NCBI GenBank assembly: GCA_021234155.1
Contig: JAJEKV010000047.1
Span: forward strand, 10,486,946-10,550,945
DNA length: 64,000 nt
From: Isoetes taiwanensis
Lineage: Eukaryota > Streptophyta > Lycopodiopsida > Isoetales > Isoetaceae
Direction of reading: 5' to 3'
A program made the position numbers and the translations under genes. The notes beneath the pieces are model-generated. The model worked only from the letters and a program-made list of their open reading frames with translations, searched no databases and was not told the origin of the DNA. Positions 60,523 through 64,000 of this stretch are shown in pieces; the stretch's first letter is position 1, and every line of letters begins with the position of its first letter.

Positions 60523-61058
60523 ACCAATTTAGTTAAAGATGCACTTAATTCTAATACAACCTGAGACCACACAACCTCTATAGTAATAAGCCACAATAGC
60601 AATTCAACTTTCAATCATTGTATCAAGAGGTTTTGGTAGTTTAATCAACTTTCAATGGTCTAACACAAGAATGGTAGCAATGATATTCACGATTCTACTG
60701 TAGCTCAATTTTCCCCAAGCACTTAGTGTAAACACATTCTAGCTATTCAATTGGCTCCCCTTGATTTAACCAGCTTCGATCCACTAAACATTCAACCAAG
60801 TCTTATCCCCAGGCTCTTGTTGGTTAGCTGTTTCTAAAACTGCCAGATGCCCATGATCAATTTTCATTCGGCTAGATGGACTATCAAATATATCAATACT
60901 TCAATAGTTAGAAGTATTCACGACAACTTTAATCATTGAAATATGGAATGGACCTATAGATATTACTTCACAGTCCTCCTTCTATTTCATATTTCTGCTC
61001 TAACCTATATGCACAGCAGATACAGTTGACGCTTAAGAGAAGTCCTAAACTGCCCGAA

Positions 61059-61690
61059 CTATTTCCCTTTTATCTTATTGCTTCTGTACTGCATGGACAT
61101 GGTTAACAATAAATAATGTATGCTGAAATATCTGCTCGACCTTTTCCTAAATCTGTGTTGTGACCTGCATACTATCCCTAAACTGTACGAATTTCTTTCT
61201 AACAAGTGCCTTAGTAAATGTGTCTGCATTGTAGTGTGAACATATTCCATTTGAATATATCTTTTCTCAGCTAAATTTCTGATAAAATGAACATGAAGTT
61301 CAATATGCTTCGTTCTCTATGATAAACAGGATTCTTGACAATTGCCATGCAGCTCAAACTATCTGTACGAACTTTTGTAGGTGTAGATTGTATGCAACCA
61401 AGTTCACCTACTAGTCTTATTAACCAAAGATCTTTTGGCAGCTAAGGAACTAGTCGCATACTCTCTCTTCATGAGGACATGGCAACATCATGTTGTTTTT
61501 GCTCCTCCAACATATAACACCTCGAAAGAATACAATATAACCACTTGTGGATTTCCTTGTAGACAAATCTCCTCCCCAATGCATCACTATATGCACGTAG
61601 AGTAAGATCCCCGACTATTATATGTGATTCCATAGTCTATAATCCCCTTTAGATATCTAAGTACTGCGCTTTTGCAGAGATTTATTTCTT
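61059..61690 (-). mobile_element. Ty1/copia remnant: end of RT and RNase H
   Basis: On the minus strand, AVLRYLKGIIDYGITYN (61660 region) marks the RT-RNase H junction. It is followed by FVYKEIHKW-like and KQHDVAMSS blocks, then RTKHIELHVHFIRNLAEKRY and IQMEYVHTTMQT, the conserved copia RNase H ending. Several frameshifts separate the blocks and no LTR or integrase is visible. Confidence 0.75.
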
Positions 61691-61900
61691 CGCTTATTTT
61701 AGATCTTCCGTGGCTCGTAAGATCGAAGATTTTAGTCCAAGCCTTGTCGTAAGTTTTATTTCTCGCATTTTTTGGGCTAAGAGGACTTGAATCTTGCAAA
61801 TGGAGAAGTATCCCTCGTCCCATTCTTTTCATGTCGATCCTAATCTTTTAGAGTTCCCTTTGTCGCCTCTTTTGATATAAATTTGAAGCCCTACATCTTT

Positions 61901-61922
61901 AAGAAGGAAGGAAGGAAGGAAG
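61901..61922. repeat. (GGAA)n microsatellite
   Basis: About five GAAG/GGAA repeats. Around it, 61691-62327 has no assigned gene. Confidence 0.8.
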
Positions 61923-62327
61923 TAAATTTTAACGTCCACCCCGGCCAACCGCCTATGAGACGAAGCTAGCATGGTCTTGGCCGGATTCAAGAAATCAAGA
62001 TTTATGGATCTACCGGATGCACAAATTTGTTCTAAAAGGGGCAAATAATCCACGAGAAACAATGCATCTACAAAGGGGCCTTCTGAGTTTCAAAGATCAA
62101 AAGCCTTTTGAAGATTTAAGCATCGTGAATGTATGAGAAGCAAAATGCCTATTTTTGCGTATGCATCAAAAAAGAAATTCCACTTTAATCTGCATAACAA
62201 AAATCGTGGCATAGATCGGAAATACAAACAATAGTTACCCAGCAATGATGCCCTAGCCATATCCATATCCCAGCTACAGCCATAGCCAGATATAAGACGT
62301 AATATGAAACAAACGTTCATTATGTTT

Positions 62328-62470
62328 GGTAATTCATGTGTGGGGCCCTTTACGCCCATAAAATTTGAGGGGCCCGCTAGACGAGGCGGCACACGGGCGA
62401 TGGAGTGCACCGCTGAGTTCGGCAGCGCCGCTGAGAATTTTGGGGCGTAAAGGGCCCCACATGAATTACC
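62328..62470. mobile_element. 143-bp foldback MITE
   Basis: The left end GGTAATTCATGTGTGGGGCC plus CTTTACGCCC and AAAATTT is the inverted complement of the right end AATTTTGGGGCGTAAAGGGC plus CCCACATGAATTACC. Only a TG insertion and an AT/CC difference occur in about 36 bp. The loop is GC-rich (CGCTAGACGAGGCGGCACAC). There is no coding capacity. A target duplication is not obvious. Confidence 0.7.
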
Positions 62471-63107
62471 TAATACAAAAGATGATTGATAGTATTTTTT
62501 TTTTTGGGTCACACCACATGGCATCCCCTAGAGAAACGGACCAAACTAACCACGACCCTGTTTTGGACCCTTGCGCACAGCTAACAGCTGTCCCATTAAA
62601 TAAATACAGTTTTCAAGAGGTCCTGGAGGTTTTCATAGATTGGGCCCCAACATTCTGGCCATCATGAGTTTTATTTTTTATTTATTTATGCCACGAGGAA
62701 CAGATATCGGCTCGGCGGCTAAGAATGATCAAAAGCTTGCGTGGAATTGGATCAAGCAATTTCTGCCCATTGGGTCCCATAGACAAAGTCTTGGACCTGT
62801 TTGGACGTTAAAATTGTATCTCTGGATTCTCTTTATAACGGAAGAAGAGCTGATCAAATTAAGATCAGTTTATATGTATAATCTTCTTTCCGTTTCTCTA
62901 ATCGGTAAATGGATGAACTTCATTGGTCTGACCCCGGATGCATTCAGGCACCCATATTGGTTGAACTCATATTGATGAATTTGATCTGTGATCACCGTTC
63001 CAATAAAATCTTCTAAAGGTGAGTAGCGTCTGTTAGCTCTTCTCAACAACAGGTTTCCCATTTCATTTCTTGTGTAATGGATAGCAGATAACGTGATCCG
63101 TTATTAA
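62471..63107. other. No recognisable gene
   Basis: Includes a T13 tract at about 62493. A plus-strand frame at 62640-62975 has no recognisable motif. Confidence 0.4.
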
Positions 63108-63713
63108 ATAACTAACAAAATAACCTCAATTATTTTTGCCACAACACAGAGCTCTGTTTCGTCGGAGAAAAACAAAAGTGACATTTTTCCTTGGTCGTCG
63201 TAGGAGCTCCATTTAGCGTTGGAGCCGCTGCTGATTCGCTGATCGTGCATTTAATCAGGTAACTTAAGCTCTATTCTTTTCTTTCTGTTTTCCTTTCTAG
63301 TTTGGCAATGGCATTTCTCGTTCCTAGCGGCATTTCGTGGTGGGTTTTCCAGAGGAGCGCATTTTCAGCTGCAGAGTTTCGAAGGCCATCTTGGCATTAT
63401 TTCGCAGGTCAACCATCTGCTTGATCTGTATGAGGAGTCCAGCCCAGCAACCGGGACTTTACAATGAGAGATCGAACAGAGATTTTCCTGCTGCTGTAGT
63501 GCTTGGAAATGGGTGGTAATGGTCTTGGTCAGTCTCCCTACACTGGAGGTTTCCAATACTGTGGTCAGATACCCTCAGTCTCTGCATACCACAGCAATTC
63601 TGAGGCCTAGTTTAGTGAAAAGAAAACAATCGTATGAATGTGGTGGAAATGTTTCTCAGTTGCAAGGGGACTGTGTCGTTTGCAACAGCCATCATGCCTT
63701 GAATAAGAGGTAA
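63108..63713 (+). CDS. Possible 5' end of a host gene extending beyond the window
   Basis: An ATG at 63308 opens MAFLVPSGISWWVFQRSAFS then AAEFRRPSWHYFAG, which resembles an organelle targeting peptide (Arg/Ser/aromatic rich, no acid until residue 23). A possible donor follows at 63405 (CGCAG|GTCAAC). A further open stretch, 63468-63713, ends in a good donor (AAGAG|GTAACA) and includes LVKRKQSYECGGNVSQLQGD. A 42-bp putative 5' UTR intron at 63259-63300 is shorter than plant introns usually are. The chain is speculative. Confidence 0.25.
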
Positions 63714-64000
63714 CACTCCATTTCCTGCAAAATACACACAGTTCTTGGAATTACAATCAGTTAATCAAATGATTGTTATACAAAGCTACATTAATTCTAT
63801 GAACAGCTATAAAAATCAAGACCTGCTCCTCAGGGTGGCCTTTTTCTCATTCAGAGTCCTTAACAAGATCACTCCTGCTGTGTTAAGACCAGATATAATT
63901 GCTCCCGACATGAGCATTTTAGCAGCATGGCTAGGAAATGTTTCACTATTAGACTTTGGAAAAATGATCAGCACACGTAACTGAACGAAGTGCTGACCAA

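Noticed and set aside
62090-62524. 144-codon minus-strand open frame
   Set aside because: It runs through both arms of the foldback MITE, so it cannot be a conserved gene.

Overview
The window looks like a slice of a large, repeat-rich land-plant genome. I favour a seed-free vascular plant, most likely a fern. This is inference from three things: a decayed PLS-class PPR gene of the organelle RNA-editing type, a LINE whose endonuclease and reverse transcriptase motifs resemble those I associate with ferns, mosses and lycophytes, and the dense nesting of CACTA, Ty3/gypsy, Ty1/copia, LINE and tRNA-derived elements. I see no bacterial or organellar operon structure and no complete, intact host gene.

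Layout, left to right. 1-5.9 kb is a CACTA (En/Spm) transposon with two divergent multi-exon genes: a Transposase_24-like gene on the minus strand and a frameshifted TNP2 transposase gene on the plus strand. Its right flank is full of short TGACACTA-type subterminal repeats. 5.9-6.6 kb is a minus-strand gypsy RT/RNase H fragment, followed by a tRNA-like SINE head near 6.8 kb. 7-11.4 kb has no convincing gene but holds a triplicated zinc-knuckle-like coding unit (8.5-8.8 kb), a second CACTA terminus at 8848 and several small tandem duplications. 11.5-14 kb is a minus-strand PPR pseudogene. 14.6-15.1 kb has two spliceable candidate host exons. 16.1-23.25 kb is a 5'-truncated Tat/Athila-like gypsy element with broken pol, a long extra open frame between integrase and the 3' LTR, a polypurine tract and a 580-bp 3' LTR.

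23.25-48.2 kb is dominated by one retroelement family on the minus strand. A complete copy runs from about 32.31 to 44.28 kb: two ~1.6-kb LTRs, a tRNA-Met-like primer binding site at 42657-42668, a polypurine tract at 33918-33931, and an ~8.7-kb interior in which I find no reverse transcriptase, RNase H or integrase. It therefore looks like a LARD-type non-autonomous element. A second copy of its interior lies at 23251-30202, and a third 5' LTR with PBS and leader lies at 45218-48206. The leader regions carry recurrent 55-75-nt foldback modules with conserved outer arms (GTCTCACA / TGTGAGAC) but changing inner hairpins. One leader is expanded into an array of about eleven GCAATGT/ACATTGC hairpins. 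This is the most unusual structure I see here.

48.2-64 kb holds a diverged ~185-bp tandem array (50.75-51.64 kb), then a near-full-length but decayed LINE (51.76-57.52 kb) with tandem 212-bp monomers at its 5' end, an AP-endonuclease domain, an RT domain and a repetitive 3' tail. After it come a CATGCATG-rich duplicated segment, candidate 3' exons of a host gene (58.76-59.31 kb), a copia RNase H remnant (61.1-61.7 kb), a 143-bp foldback MITE (62.33-62.47 kb) and possible first exons of a gene running off the right edge.

Nearly every recognisable protein is interrupted by single-base frameshifts, and the duplicated interiors differ by many short indels. Either these elements are old, or the assembly contains indel errors; this affects every coding call below.
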